DNA from: Variovorax sp. KBW07
GTDB taxonomy: Bacteria > Pseudomonadota > Gammaproteobacteria > Burkholderiales > Burkholderiaceae_C
DNA length: 34,949 nt
Reading direction: 5' to 3'
NCBI RefSeq assembly: GCF_003852515.1
Contig: NZ_QAJK01000018.1
Coordinates: forward strand, 1 to 34,949
Below the pieces are notes generated by a model. That model was not told the DNA's origin and searched no databases. It saw nothing but the letters and a program-made list of their open reading frames with translations. Positions 6,663 to 17,002 of the stretch are shown one piece after another; position 1 is the first letter of the stretch; the number at the start of each line of letters is the position of its first letter. The translations under genes and the position numbers were made by a program.

Positions 6663-7145
6663 CTAATTCTCGCGATTGAAAATTTCTTTCATCCGGTTTT
6701 TTGCTATTTTAAATATCATTCTTGACGCCATGTAATCCAAAAATGAAAGCCAAATAACAGCATCCGCCTCTTTGGCTATCATACTCTCACCATCGAGGCA
6801 CTTTAAAAATTTAGTGACCTCGAAAAACAAATCACCCTCCACTCCCAGAAAGACCTCTTTAAGAAGAAGGTTCAAATCTTTATTTAAACCCTCACCATCT
6901 TTATAGTAATTAAACCAAGCATCGTGTATCAACCAAGAACTGAGTCTCGTGTCGGGAGAGAGTTCAAAATACTTTAAGTAAATATGCAAATTTAAGTCAA
7001 GCTCACCACTAACATCTTCTACGCCGTATTGAGCAATAGCATCCTCAAGAATTTCTCTTAGAAATATCAGGCGATTTTCAATTTCCCCAACGTCGGATGT
7101 GCTTAGTTTTTTTTCAAATGAGGTCCACAGGGCTATGTCTAGCAT
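6663..7145 (-). CDS. Putative immunity protein of the second Rhs tip (160 aa, AT-rich)
   Basis: The protein is acidic, largely helical and soluble: MLDIALWTSFEKKLSTSDV, then NRLIFLREILEDAIAQYG, then the aromatic stretch WLIHDAWFNYYKDGEG. Its ATG at 7145 lies 2 bases after the TAA of the upstream Rhs tip, the usual arrangement of a polymorphic toxin and its immunity gene. The gene is far richer in A+T than anything else in the window (long A and T runs), so it was probably acquired with its tip. The partner role rests on position and composition; the fold is unrecognised. Confidence 0.65.
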   Translation of the reverse strand: MLDIALWTSFEKKLSTSDVGEIENRLIFLREILEDAIAQYGVEDVSGELDLNLHIYLKYFELSPDTRLSSWLIHDAWFNYYKDGEGLNKDLNLLLKEVFLGVEGDLFFEVTKFLKCLDGESMIAKEADAVIWLSFLDYMASRMIFKIAKNRMKEIFNREN

Positions 7146-7147
7146 GA

Positions 7148-8970
7148 TTATTCCGGCAGCGGTTGATTTGCAGCTTGCTCCCATTCTGGCAGCATGGAAG
7201 GTAGCGTTGTGCAGTTTAGCTTTACGCGCCTAATGGCATCTTGCAAAGCCACTTGAAGTTCTCTAACCGCTTTCGCGTGGCCCGCATCCCTACCTCGGGT
7301 GCCCCCAGATTCGTACTGAGGCAATCGCTTGGTTGTCAACCTCCAATAAGAATTTGACGCATCAACGATTGCTTTTTCGCAGGCCTTATTGCAATCATCC
7401 GGAAATACAATTGGCGGTGGTATCCGAATCGGCGTTGGCGTCATGCCAGCTTCGTTGCAAGCAATAGCACTAGCTGGAGTTTGATAGCACCGTTGAAGTG
7501 ACGTTAGCAATCCAAGTGGGTCTGTGAAGCTTAGAGGGTTGCCACCCACGTATCCAAACCGATTCCACCCGCCATCCAGTCCAATCGGATCCGGCTGGCT
7601 GTACCGTCCCGTCCTCGCGTCATAGCTGCGGAAGTAGTTGTAGAACAGCCCCGACTCCTCATCCGCATACTGCCCCGGATACCTCAGGTTGAACTTCACC
7701 TCGGAGAGGTTCGTGGTGCCAGGATTCGGCGTCGTCTCCAGATTGGCGAAGCGGTGCCTCGCCAGCGTCGGCTTGTCTTCGCCGAACGCGCTGTAGCCCC
7801 ACTGCCAGACAGCCTGTCCATCCACATTGGTGAGCTTGCGCGGCGTGTTCAGGTGATCGCTGTGCGCTGCATAGGTGGCACCGTTGATCACCGCCGCAAC
7901 CGGCATCGGCCCATTGGCTGTCTGCAGGTAGATGTATTGCGCCTGCCCCGCACTGCTCGTGCCGCCGCTGCCCACCTCTGCAATCAACGTGCCCTGCTCG
8001 TCGTAGACATACGCATAGCCCAGTTGCTCTGCTTGGCTTGTACTCGGGTTCCACAGCTTCGTGAAGAACGCCACCAGGCTCTGCATGAACCCCGGGTCGG
8101 CTGCATTGCCATGGCTCGGCGGATACAGCGGCTCGGTCTTGAACACCCGCTGCCCCAGCGCGTTGTGCGCGTAGCGCGTGGTCGGGCTGACATCGGTGGC
8201 ACCGGTGGTCGAGGCACCGAGGCGCCCTTCGGCGTCGTAGGTGTAGCTGCGCAGACCATCGCTCACGAGGTCACCGTTGGCGCTGTAGCCGTAGGTGACG
8301 CTGGTGTTGCTCGCGCCGTTGATGCTCTGGGTGAAGCCCGGGATCGTCGTGGCCTGGCCCAAGGCATTGGTGATCTAGCTGGGCAGGCCGAGGCTGTCGT
8401 GCTGGGTGCTGGCGCTGCCCACATCGGCGCAGGCCTCGGCGGTGGCGTTGCCTTGGGCGTCGCGCCCATACGCGGTGACGACGCCTTTGAAGTCCTTAGC
8501 TTCGGTGACGGCGTTCAGAGCGTTGTACTTCAGCGTGGCCGTTGCATTGGCCGCATCGGTCAGCCGATGGGCTGCGTCGTAGGTGTAGCCAGTGACAAGG
8601 CCGTTGGGGGCCATCGTGCTGACGACGCGCTTGGCTGTGTCGTGGGTGTAGTTGGTGACGTGGCCAAGGGCGTTGGTGGCTGTCAGGACGTTGCCGAGGA
8701 GGTCATAGGTGTAGCTCGTCACCGCACCGTTGGGCTCGGTCTGAGAACTCGCCGAGCCCTGAGTGGTGTAGATTCACTGCCAGAGTTGGGCCTTGTTGGT
8801 CGCTGTATCTGTGATAGTCCTCGACAGGGTGTTGCCGAAGGCATCGTAGGTGTAGGCGGTGGTACGGCCGGGCTCGGTGATCAACGCGGGCAGGCTGAAG
8901 GTCGCATGCCATTGAGTAGTCACCGTTCGTGCCTCCGGAGTGCCAGAGGCGTAGACCACGGTGATCGGCA
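7148..8970 (-). pseudogene. Second Rhs fragment: decayed core with an intact alternative C-terminal tip
   Basis: This minus-strand segment is an internal and C-terminal piece of an Rhs gene with no N-terminus. It matches the intact Rhs gene over 7511-8340, about 8345-8560 and 8584-8968. It lacks blocks of 729, 276 and 123 bp, all multiples of three, so the YD-repeat frame is kept. Two nonsense codons interrupt it: TAG at 8375-8377 (CAG in the intact copy) and TGA at 8774-8776 (TGG in the intact copy). From 8362 to 7148 the frame is open and holds the conserved end of the core (SDHLNTPRKL, RYPGQYADEESGLFYN, GRYSQPDPIGLDG, PLSFTDPLGL). A different 120-residue tip follows, with motifs CNKACEKAIVDASNSYW and GGTRGRDAGHAKAVREL. 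It may be a silent tip cassette that recombination could move onto the intact gene. Confidence 0.8.
7511..8968 (-). repeat. Rhs core homology, decayed copy
   Basis: The segment is homologous to 9876-12461. The offset is constant at 2365 bp over 7511-8340, with no indels. It then jumps to 3094, 3370 and 3493 bp, which marks three deletions in this copy. Identity looks very high by eye in the first block. Confidence 0.85.
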
Positions 8971-9168
8971 AACCTGCGCTTCAGCCTGATGCACCTGGGC
9001 GTTGAAGACTTGACGATCAGCATCCGCCGCAAGATCGTTGAGGCAATCCCATTCTGCGGATGCTTCAGGATGCTTGTCGCGCTTTCTCATCGCCATCTCA
9101 CGAATAGCGATTGCAGATCGCAGCAACTGCTCGCGCGTATCGAGAATGTCTTTGCTGGCTACGTTCAC
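8969..9168 (-). pseudogene. 5' fragment of a small gene fused to Rhs sequence
   Basis: From a GTG at 9168 the frame reads VNVASKDILDTREQLLRSAI, then AMRKRDKHPEASAEWDCLN, then DRQVFNAQVHQAEAQ. At about 8970 it runs into Rhs-core DNA in the wrong frame. The first 65 or so residues look like a real helical, charged protein whose 3' end was lost when the second Rhs fragment was joined here. It starts 36 bp after the first immunity gene. It could also be a complete short gene reading through. No family is recognised. Confidence 0.45.
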
Positions 9169-9204
9169 GACTAGTCTGCCGTTACAAGCTCTTTGTCGGG
9201 GGTA

Positions 9205-9426
9205 CTAGATTCGTCCCTCGAATTGCTCAGAAAGCTCCGACAAGCCCACCCAACCCTCAACAAACGCCGAAAGGACCTTTTCGTCTTGCGCCGTTAGTTC
9301 GCGATGATGCTGAGCGAGCAGCTTTCGTATCGCTTCCGCCCCTCGTTCGCGATCTGTGGCGGGCATCGCATCAACTGCGATGTCGAGCTTTTCCATTTCG
9401 CTTCGCAACTTATCTAGCGAATCCAT
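9205..9426 (-). CDS. Putative immunity protein of the intact Rhs toxin (73 aa)
   Basis: The 73-residue acidic protein begins MDSLDKLRSEMEKLDIAVDA and continues RGAEAIRKLLAQHHRELTA and EKVLSAFVEGWVGLSELSEQF. It is predicted to be almost entirely helical, without membrane segments. The ATG at 9426 lies 8 bp after the Rhs stop codon, so the pair is almost certainly cotranscribed. Known: Rhs toxins are followed directly by the gene that neutralises their variable tip. The specific fold is not recognised. Confidence 0.6.
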   Translation of the reverse strand: MDSLDKLRSEMEKLDIAVDAMPATDRERGAEAIRKLLAQHHRELTAQDEKVLSAFVEGWVGLSELSEQFEGRI

Positions 9427-9434
9427 GTTGACCC

Positions 9435-12400
9435 CTATCTTCCATAGAGCCAGAAGAGTGGGAGCTTTTCCCAGTACGGGCATTCTGACATGTACTTTTG
9501 AGCGCTATCGTTGTAGAAAGCCTTGGAGCTGAAAGCATCTCCGCCCAGCGTCTCGACTATCTTGATCTTCGTGTAGAGAGTCTTCAGAAGGATCAGTCGT
9601 TCTCGGCAGTCCCGGTCCTCAGGCGTGTTGCATCTCGAAAATTGCCATTCGCTCTTAGGCCCGTTGTCCTTGAAGTCAAGCTCTTGCTCCCATTCAGATT
9701 GCCATCCATCGTTTCCTTGACTAAGCGCGCCAGCAGTTCCAAGGCCAAGACCCACTGCGGCAGCCCCCGCGCGCCCTCCGAGTCCTCCGCCACTGCCGCC
9801 TGGGCCAATTCCGCCGCCACCGCCGCCCTCTAAAATCCGATTAGTGGAAGGGCGCAGATGGCTTAGTTGTTGCAACCCTTTGGGGTCTACGAAGCTGAGC
9901 GGATCGCCACCGACATATCCGAACCGGTTCCAGCCTCCATCGAGCCCAATTGGATCGCCCTGCGTATAGCGTCCAAGGGGCGGAATGTAGCTTCTGAACC
10001 CGTTGTAAAACAGCCCCGACTCCTCATCCGCATACTGCCCCGGATACCTCAGGTTGAACTTCACCTCGGAGAGGTTCGTGGTGCCCGGATTCGGCGTCGT
10101 CTCCAGATTGGCGAAGCGGTGCCTCGCCAGCGTCGGCTTGTCTTCCCCGAATGCGCTGTAGCCCCACTGCCAGACAGTTTGTCCATCCGCATTGGTGAGC
10201 TTGCGCGGCGTGTTCAGGTGATCGCTGTGCACCGCGTAGGTGGCCCCGTTAACCACCGCCGCAATCGGCATCGGCCCATTGGCTGTCTGCAGATAGATGT
10301 ACTGCGCCTGCCCCGCACTGTTCGTGCCGCCGCTGCCCACTTCCGCGATCAGCGTGCCCTGCTCGTCGTAGACATACGCATAGCCCAGTTGTTCAGCCTG
10401 GCTTGTGCTCGGACTCCACAGCTTCGTGAAGAACGCCACCAGGCTCTGCATGAACCCCGGGTCGGCTGCATTGCCATGGCCCGGTGGATACAGCGGCTCG
10501 GTCTTGAAGACGCGCTGCCCCAGCGCGTTGTGCGCGTAGCGCGTGGTCGGGCTGACATCGGTGGCACCTGTGGTCGTGGCACCGAGGCGCCCTTCGGCGT
10601 CGTAGGTGTAGCTGCGCAGACCATCGCTCACGAGGTCACCGTTGGCGTTGTAGCCGTAGGTGACGCTGGTGTTGCTCGCGCCGTTGATGCTTTGGGTGAA
10701 GCCCGTGAGCCGGTTGCTTGATGCACCCACTGTGTAGGTGCGGTTGGTGCTCAGACCAGCGACGGCCCGGGTGCTGCTGCTTCGGTTGCCGTTGGCGTCG
10801 TAGCCGAAGCCTGCCGTGTTGCCCGTGGTATCGAAGCTGGTGATGCGCCCGACAACGTTGTAGCCCACACTCCATGTCTGCGGCGCCAGCGAGATGGTGC
10901 TGTGCGCAGGATCAGCGTCACCGGGTTGGTACAGGCTCTGCGTCAGGCTGGTGATGCGGCCTGCGGCGTCGTAGACGTAGCTGCTGAACTCGGTGGCGGT
11001 CAGGCGGCCTGCGGTGTCATAGGCCCGGCTGGCAGCCACGGCGGGGTTCGCAAACGCCCAGGTCCATGCGGTGGGCTGGCCCAGCGGGTTCCAGGCGATG
11101 CCGGTGACGAGAGGGTTACCGTTCCAGTTCAGGCCCGCAAGGCGGCCGGTGGCGTCGTAGACGTGGGTGAGCGTGGCACCGTTGGGGTAGCCGATGCTCG
11201 CCAGCGTGCCGTTGGCGTTGTAGCTGTAGCTCACCTGCTGCACGCTGCCGTTGATCAGCGTCTGCTTCTTGAGGGTGACGCGGCCGAAGGCATCGCGGGT
11301 GTACTCGGTGGTGCCGCTGCGGTCCACGATCTCGGACAGATACCCCTTGCTGTTGGCCGTGAGGTCGTAGCGCAGGGTGGTGGTCTTGCCATCGGCGAAG
11401 ACGAGGCTGGTCGGGCGGCCCAACGCGTCGCGGGTGATGGTCGTGGCCTGGCCCAGGGCGTCGGTGATCTGGCTGGGCAGGCCGAGGTTGTCGTACTGGG
11501 TGCTGGCGCTGCCCACGTCGGCGCTGGCTTCGGTGGTGGCGTTGCCTTGGGCGTCGCGCCCATACGCGGTGACTACGCCTTTGAAGTCCTTGGCTTCGGT
11601 GACGGCATCGAGGGCGTTGTACTTCAGCGTGGCCGTTGCGTTGGTTGCATCGGTCACGGCCTTGACGCGGCGCAGGCCGTCGAGGCCGTAGCTGGTGCTC
11701 TGGCTCAGGCCATTGGTTGCGGTGATCAGTTCGCCATTCGCGTCGTAGCCAAAGGCACTGGTCTGGTTCGGGCCTTCGGTCTTGGCGCTCAGGCGGTTGA
11801 TGTTGTTGATGGTGCGGGCGGTGTTCCATGCCACGGTGCCAGCGCTGTCCTTGATCTGCTCGGCAGTGCGGTTGCCCATGCCGTCGAGGGTGTAGGTGCC
11901 GCTCTCGCCTCGGTTGTTGCTCCAGCCGGTCAGGCGATGCGCTGCGTCGTAGGTGTAGGTCAGGACGAGGCCGGTGGGCAGCGTGACCGTCTCTACGGTG
12001 CCGTAGGGCTTGTAGGTGAGCGTTGTGGTCTGGCCGCCGATGGTCTGGGTCAGCAGGCGGTCACGAGCGTCGTAGGTATAGCCAGTGGCGAGGCCGTTGG
12101 GGGCCGTCGTGCTGACGACGCGGTTGGCTGTGTCGTAGGTGTAGCTGGTGACATGACCGATTGCGTTGGTGGCTGACAGGACGTTTCCGAGGAGGTCATA
12201 GGTGTAGCTCGTCACCGCACCGCTGGGTTCGGTCTGAGAACTCACCAAGCCTTGGGCGGTGTAGGTCCACTGCCAGAGTTGGGCCTTGTTGGTTGCTGTG
12301 TCGGTGATGGTCTTCGACAGTGCGTTGCCGAAGGCATCGTAGGTATAGGCGGTGGTGCGGCCGGCTTCAGTCACCAGTACTGGCAACGCAAAGGTCGCAT

Positions 12401-14099
12401 GCCACTGAGTGGTCACTGTCCGGGCATCGGGCGTGCCCGAGGCGTAGATCACGGTAGTGGGTAGGCGGCGATTGACGTCCCAGGTTGTTGTTGTGATCAC
12501 CCCATTGAAATCCGTCTCCGATGTCACAAGGCCATTGACATCTTGTACTCGGGAGACGGCATCAGCTTCGCCCAAACCCGATGGAAGCGAGCCGCTTGTG
12601 ACCGCCAATTTTTCTTGGATGGACCCGTAGGTGTAACTGCGACTAGTGCCCAGAGGATCGACTACCGTGGCAGACCCCGTCGAAGGGTAACTGACTTGAT
12701 ATCGATCTACCACGCCAGCATGTTGGGTTGTCGTGGCCCGTCCCTGTGCATCGTAGGCGAAGGTAGCAAAGCGGATTCCACTCTCATCGACGATGCCAGT
12801 CAACGCCAGTGGAAACGCAACCGCCTCATAGGCAAAAGAACGAGTCTTTCCGTCAGGGTACGTGACGGTCGAGAGACGGCCTACTGAGTCGTAGACATAT
12901 CCGATGGCACGAAGGTCTGGTGTGACGACACCAACCAGTTGCCCTCCGCCACTGTAGGTCAGTGAAAGGGTGCGGCCGAAGGTATTGCTGATGGTGGCAA
13001 GCTGACCCGAACCATCGTAGGCATAGGCGATGGCTTGGCCGTTGCGCAGGACCTTGGTCCGCAGTTTCCCATCGGCTGTGAAATTCAGGGTCGTGTCATC
13101 ATCAGCGCTTCGATATATCCAAGCGCCGTCTCCGGCCTGTGCAAGCTGATCCACACTGTTGGCGGCAGCCCAGACATTCGAACCAATAGCCTTCGTAAAG
13201 GTACGCAGGTAGCCCTCGGGGCTAGTGATCGTGACGGCAATGGGATTGACTGTCGGTGCAGCGGTAAGGACTGTGGCGTGGTTGTGGGTCCAGGCCTTGC
13301 CCAAAGCGCCCGCCGCTCGCGAAGCGTCCGTACCCCAAGTGCTGCGGTAGATGCGCCTAAACGAGAGAGGGAGCGAACCGTTGTCTGCGAAATCGATGTC
13401 GGACTGGTATTTCTCAGCGGTCGCGGGAAGGATTGGGTTGCCTGGCGCGGCCCCATCGATTTTCTTGCAACTCAGAGGCGACGGCTCGGGCGAAACAGTC
13501 TTCTTGCATACAGCGCTGCCATCAACAGTTGAAGCAGCATCAACATAGCCGTTCGGACAACTCGATGTTTTGAGATAGCGACCAACATTGATTTGAGCGC
13601 TGTCCCAATCCACAGTTCGCGAGCATGGCGGCCCAATTGGCGCTATGTCGCGCACGGCCTTCGTAACGTAGGCGCGCCATTGCCATCCAGTCACAGGTCC
13701 ATTCGGCCAATCGTCGGTAGTGACCGCTTTGACTCGGCCGCATATCGAATCGCCGCGATAAGCGGTCTCATAGCCTTCAAGCCAATTGACAGCTTCTGCT
13801 TCGCTTTGAAAGTCTGCGGCCCATGCCCCAAAACCGCCGCAGTCCGACGGGAAAATTGGCTTGGAGTACTGAGGGAACCTTGCAGGATCATTGAAGCAAT
13901 AGCCAACATAGAGCCCATACAGAACGCGCGTCTTCTTGGCAATGCAAATGTCTTTTTGCGGATCGCACTGCGCGGAGCTGCTTTGAGCTGCCGCTATCGA
14001 TGGAAAGCCAAGCGAAAGAAGCGCAGTGCCATAAAACGTTGCGGCCAAAACCAGTCTCAGCGCCCATGCCCCGAACAGGCGCGATTTCGTCTCCAGCAT
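9435..14099 (-). CDS. Rhs/YD-repeat polymorphic toxin with Sec signal peptide (1554 aa)
   Basis: Order of parts: a Sec signal (hydrophobic LRLVLAATFYGTALLSLGF, cleavage near IAAAQ-SSS); a cysteine-containing N-terminal region to about residue 205; a DUF6531-like entry (GNPILPATAEKYQSD, LPLSFRRIYRSTWG); about 1,150 residues of YD repeats (YTYDAFGN, YAYDGSGQ and similar) that form the hollow shell; the core end (SDHLNTPRKL, RYPGQYADEESGLFYN, DPIGLDGGWNRFGYVGG, DPKGL); then a 145-residue tip with a Gly-rich linker and C-terminal WEKLPLFWLYGR. Start ATG 14099 is preferred over ATG 14114 because GGGGAGA precedes it and the signal peptide begins there. No PAAR, DUF4150 or VgrG is present, so export is probably Sec-dependent and not obviously type VI secretion. 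The tip is unclassified. The gene next downstream is the probable immunity partner. Confidence 0.9.
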   Translation of the reverse strand: MLETKSRLFGAWALRLVLAATFYGTALLSLGFPSIAAAQSSSAQCDPQKDICIAKKTRVLYGLYVGYCFNDPARFPQYSKPIFPSDCGGFGAWAADFQSEAEAVNWLEGYETAYRGDSICGRVKAVTTDDWPNGPVTGWQWRAYVTKAVRDIAPIGPPCSRTVDWDSAQINVGRYLKTSSCPNGYVDAASTVDGSAVCKKTVSPEPSPLSCKKIDGAAPGNPILPATAEKYQSDIDFADNGSLPLSFRRIYRSTWGTDASRAAGALGKAWTHNHATVLTAAPTVNPIAVTITSPEGYLRTFTKAIGSNVWAAANSVDQLAQAGDGAWIYRSADDDTTLNFTADGKLRTKVLRNGQAIAYAYDGSGQLATISNTFGRTLSLTYSGGGQLVGVVTPDLRAIGYVYDSVGRLSTVTYPDGKTRSFAYEAVAFPLALTGIVDESGIRFATFAYDAQGRATTTQHAGVVDRYQVSYPSTGSATVVDPLGTSRSYTYGSIQEKLAVTSGSLPSGLGEADAVSRVQDVNGLVTSETDFNGVITTTTWDVNRRLPTTVIYASGTPDARTVTTQWHATFALPVLVTEAGRTTAYTYDAFGNALSKTITDTATNKAQLWQWTYTAQGLVSSQTEPSGAVTSYTYDLLGNVLSATNAIGHVTSYTYDTANRVVSTTAPNGLATGYTYDARDRLLTQTIGGQTTTLTYKPYGTVETVTLPTGLVLTYTYDAAHRLTGWSNNRGESGTYTLDGMGNRTAEQIKDSAGTVAWNTARTINNINRLSAKTEGPNQTSAFGYDANGELITATNGLSQSTSYGLDGLRRVKAVTDATNATATLKYNALDAVTEAKDFKGVVTAYGRDAQGNATTEASADVGSASTQYDNLGLPSQITDALGQATTITRDALGRPTSLVFADGKTTTLRYDLTANSKGYLSEIVDRSGTTEYTRDAFGRVTLKKQTLINGSVQQVSYSYNANGTLASIGYPNGATLTHVYDATGRLAGLNWNGNPLVTGIAWNPLGQPTAWTWAFANPAVAASRAYDTAGRLTATEFSSYVYDAAGRITSLTQSLYQPGDADPAHSTISLAPQTWSVGYNVVGRITSFDTTGNTAGFGYDANGNRSSSTRAVAGLSTNRTYTVGASSNRLTGFTQSINGASNTSVTYGYNANGDLVSDGLRSYTYDAEGRLGATTTGATDVSPTTRYAHNALGQRVFKTEPLYPPGHGNAADPGFMQSLVAFFTKLWSPSTSQAEQLGYAYVYDEQGTLIAEVGSGGTNSAGQAQYIYLQTANGPMPIAAVVNGATYAVHSDHLNTPRKLTNADGQTVWQWGYSAFGEDKPTLARHRFANLETTPNPGTTNLSEVKFNLRYPGQYADEESGLFYNGFRSYIPPLGRYTQGDPIGLDGGWNRFGYVGGDPLSFVDPKGLQQLSHLRPSTNRILEGGGGGGIGPGGSGGGLGGRAGAAAVGLGLGTAGALSQGNDGWQSEWEQELDFKDNGPKSEWQFSRCNTPEDRDCRERLILLKTLYTKIKIVETLGGDAFSSKAFYNDSAQKYMSECPYWEKLPLFWLYGR
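9876..12461 (-). repeat. Rhs core homology, intact copy
   Basis: The partner is 7511-8968. This copy holds three blocks absent from the other: 729 bp near 10706-11438, 276 bp near 11655-11935, and 123 bp near 11950-12075. The last is flanked by the direct repeat GCGTCGTAGGT, and the middle one by GGTCA. Confidence 0.85.
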
Positions 14100-14438
14100 T
14101 GCACTTCTCCCCATGCTTTCTCATCGGTGTTTCTGAACATTTGTCGCGCCCTAGCAAGCCACGACAGTCAGCATTTCTTGAACAGTCAATCACCCCCTCA
14201 GGTGACGCGCACTGCCAAGCAGCGCACCCCGTACAAGTTGTTTCAGGTTAGCCGAAAGCCCACAGGCAAACAACGCCAGATCAATGACGCAAGAGACTTC
14301 AGCAAGCAGCTGAGTAGGGAAGTACGCAGTTCAATCGCGCATGCGTTGTCGCGATGACACTCACCCGATCCGGGCTCCGCATTCATGCGGACCAAGGCTG
14401 ACGGCCGACCATGAGCCTGCCCTCAACCCAATCAAAAC
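14100..14438 (-). other. Gene-free spacer between the Rhs gene and the mutarotase gene
   Basis: This 339-bp stretch is both the Rhs upstream region and the 3' end of the fucose operon. On the minus strand, TTGACT (14185-14190) could be a -35 box for Rhs, but the matching -10 is poor. A small palindrome CCGCATTCATGCGG lies at 14377-14390 with no T-run after it. I see no RNA gene, attachment site or insertion-sequence end. Confidence 0.4.
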
Positions 14439-14768
14439 CTACAACTCAAATATCCGCCCCATCACCACCCACTTCTCCCCTTCAGGCGTCCAGGGCGTAG
14501 GCGCCTGAAACTTCCACATCAGCTCTTCCCATTCCCGGATCTTCGGATCGTTCTGCGAAGCCAGCGCCATCGCTTGTGCGTCGTAGCGCGCATCGTCCGT
14601 CTCCATCAGCATCACCATCCGCGTCCCGAGCCGATAGATCTCCATGCCGGTCACGCCCTGCGAAAGCAGATGCGCGCGCACTTCGGGCCAGATGCCGCGG
14701 TGATACGCCTCGTATTCCGCAATGAGCTTCGGGTCGTCTTTGAGGTCAAGGGCAAGGCAATGGCGCAT
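14439..14768 (-). CDS. Sugar mutarotase of the RhaM (L-rhamnose mutarotase) family, probably for L-fucose
   Basis: The 109-residue protein has the family length and pattern: YHRGIWPEVRAHLLSQGV near the start (His and Tyr likely catalytic), MEIYRLGTRMVMLMETDD in the middle, and a Trp-rich end (WEELMWKFQAPTPWTPEGEK). Members interconvert the alpha and beta anomers of 6-deoxyhexoses in the cytoplasm. Because every recognisable neighbour belongs to L-fucose catabolism, L-fucose is the likely substrate; this is inference from context. It is the last gene of the operon, 58 bp after the SDR gene. Confidence 0.85.
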   Translation of the reverse strand: MRHCLALDLKDDPKLIAEYEAYHRGIWPEVRAHLLSQGVTGMEIYRLGTRMVMLMETDDARYDAQAMALASQNDPKIREWEELMWKFQAPTPWTPEGEKWVVMGRIFEL

Positions 14769-14826
14769 GGGCAGCTCGTCTTAATGAGAAAAGTGAAGGC
14801 AGGAAGAAGAAGGAGGAAAGAAAAAA

Positions 14827-16952
<2,126 letters not shown>

Positions 16953-17002
16953 GGGGTCTTCAAGGCTTCTTCAGGTCTTCAGGAAAGAGTCGGTCGCCCG
17001 AA

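Noticed and set aside
10902-12176. Long plus-strand frame opposite the Rhs gene (and a similar one at 7754-8989)
   Set aside because: It is low-complexity Val/Gly/Ala sequence mirroring YD repeats, and appears in both Rhs copies only because they are homologous.
9435-14099. YD repeats as a possible CRISPR or satellite array
   Set aside because: The periodicity is at protein level with variable spacing, and the frame is open throughout as an Rhs core.
14155-14190. Promoter for the Rhs gene built on TTGACT
   Set aside because: The matching -10 position reads TGTCGT, too weak to call.
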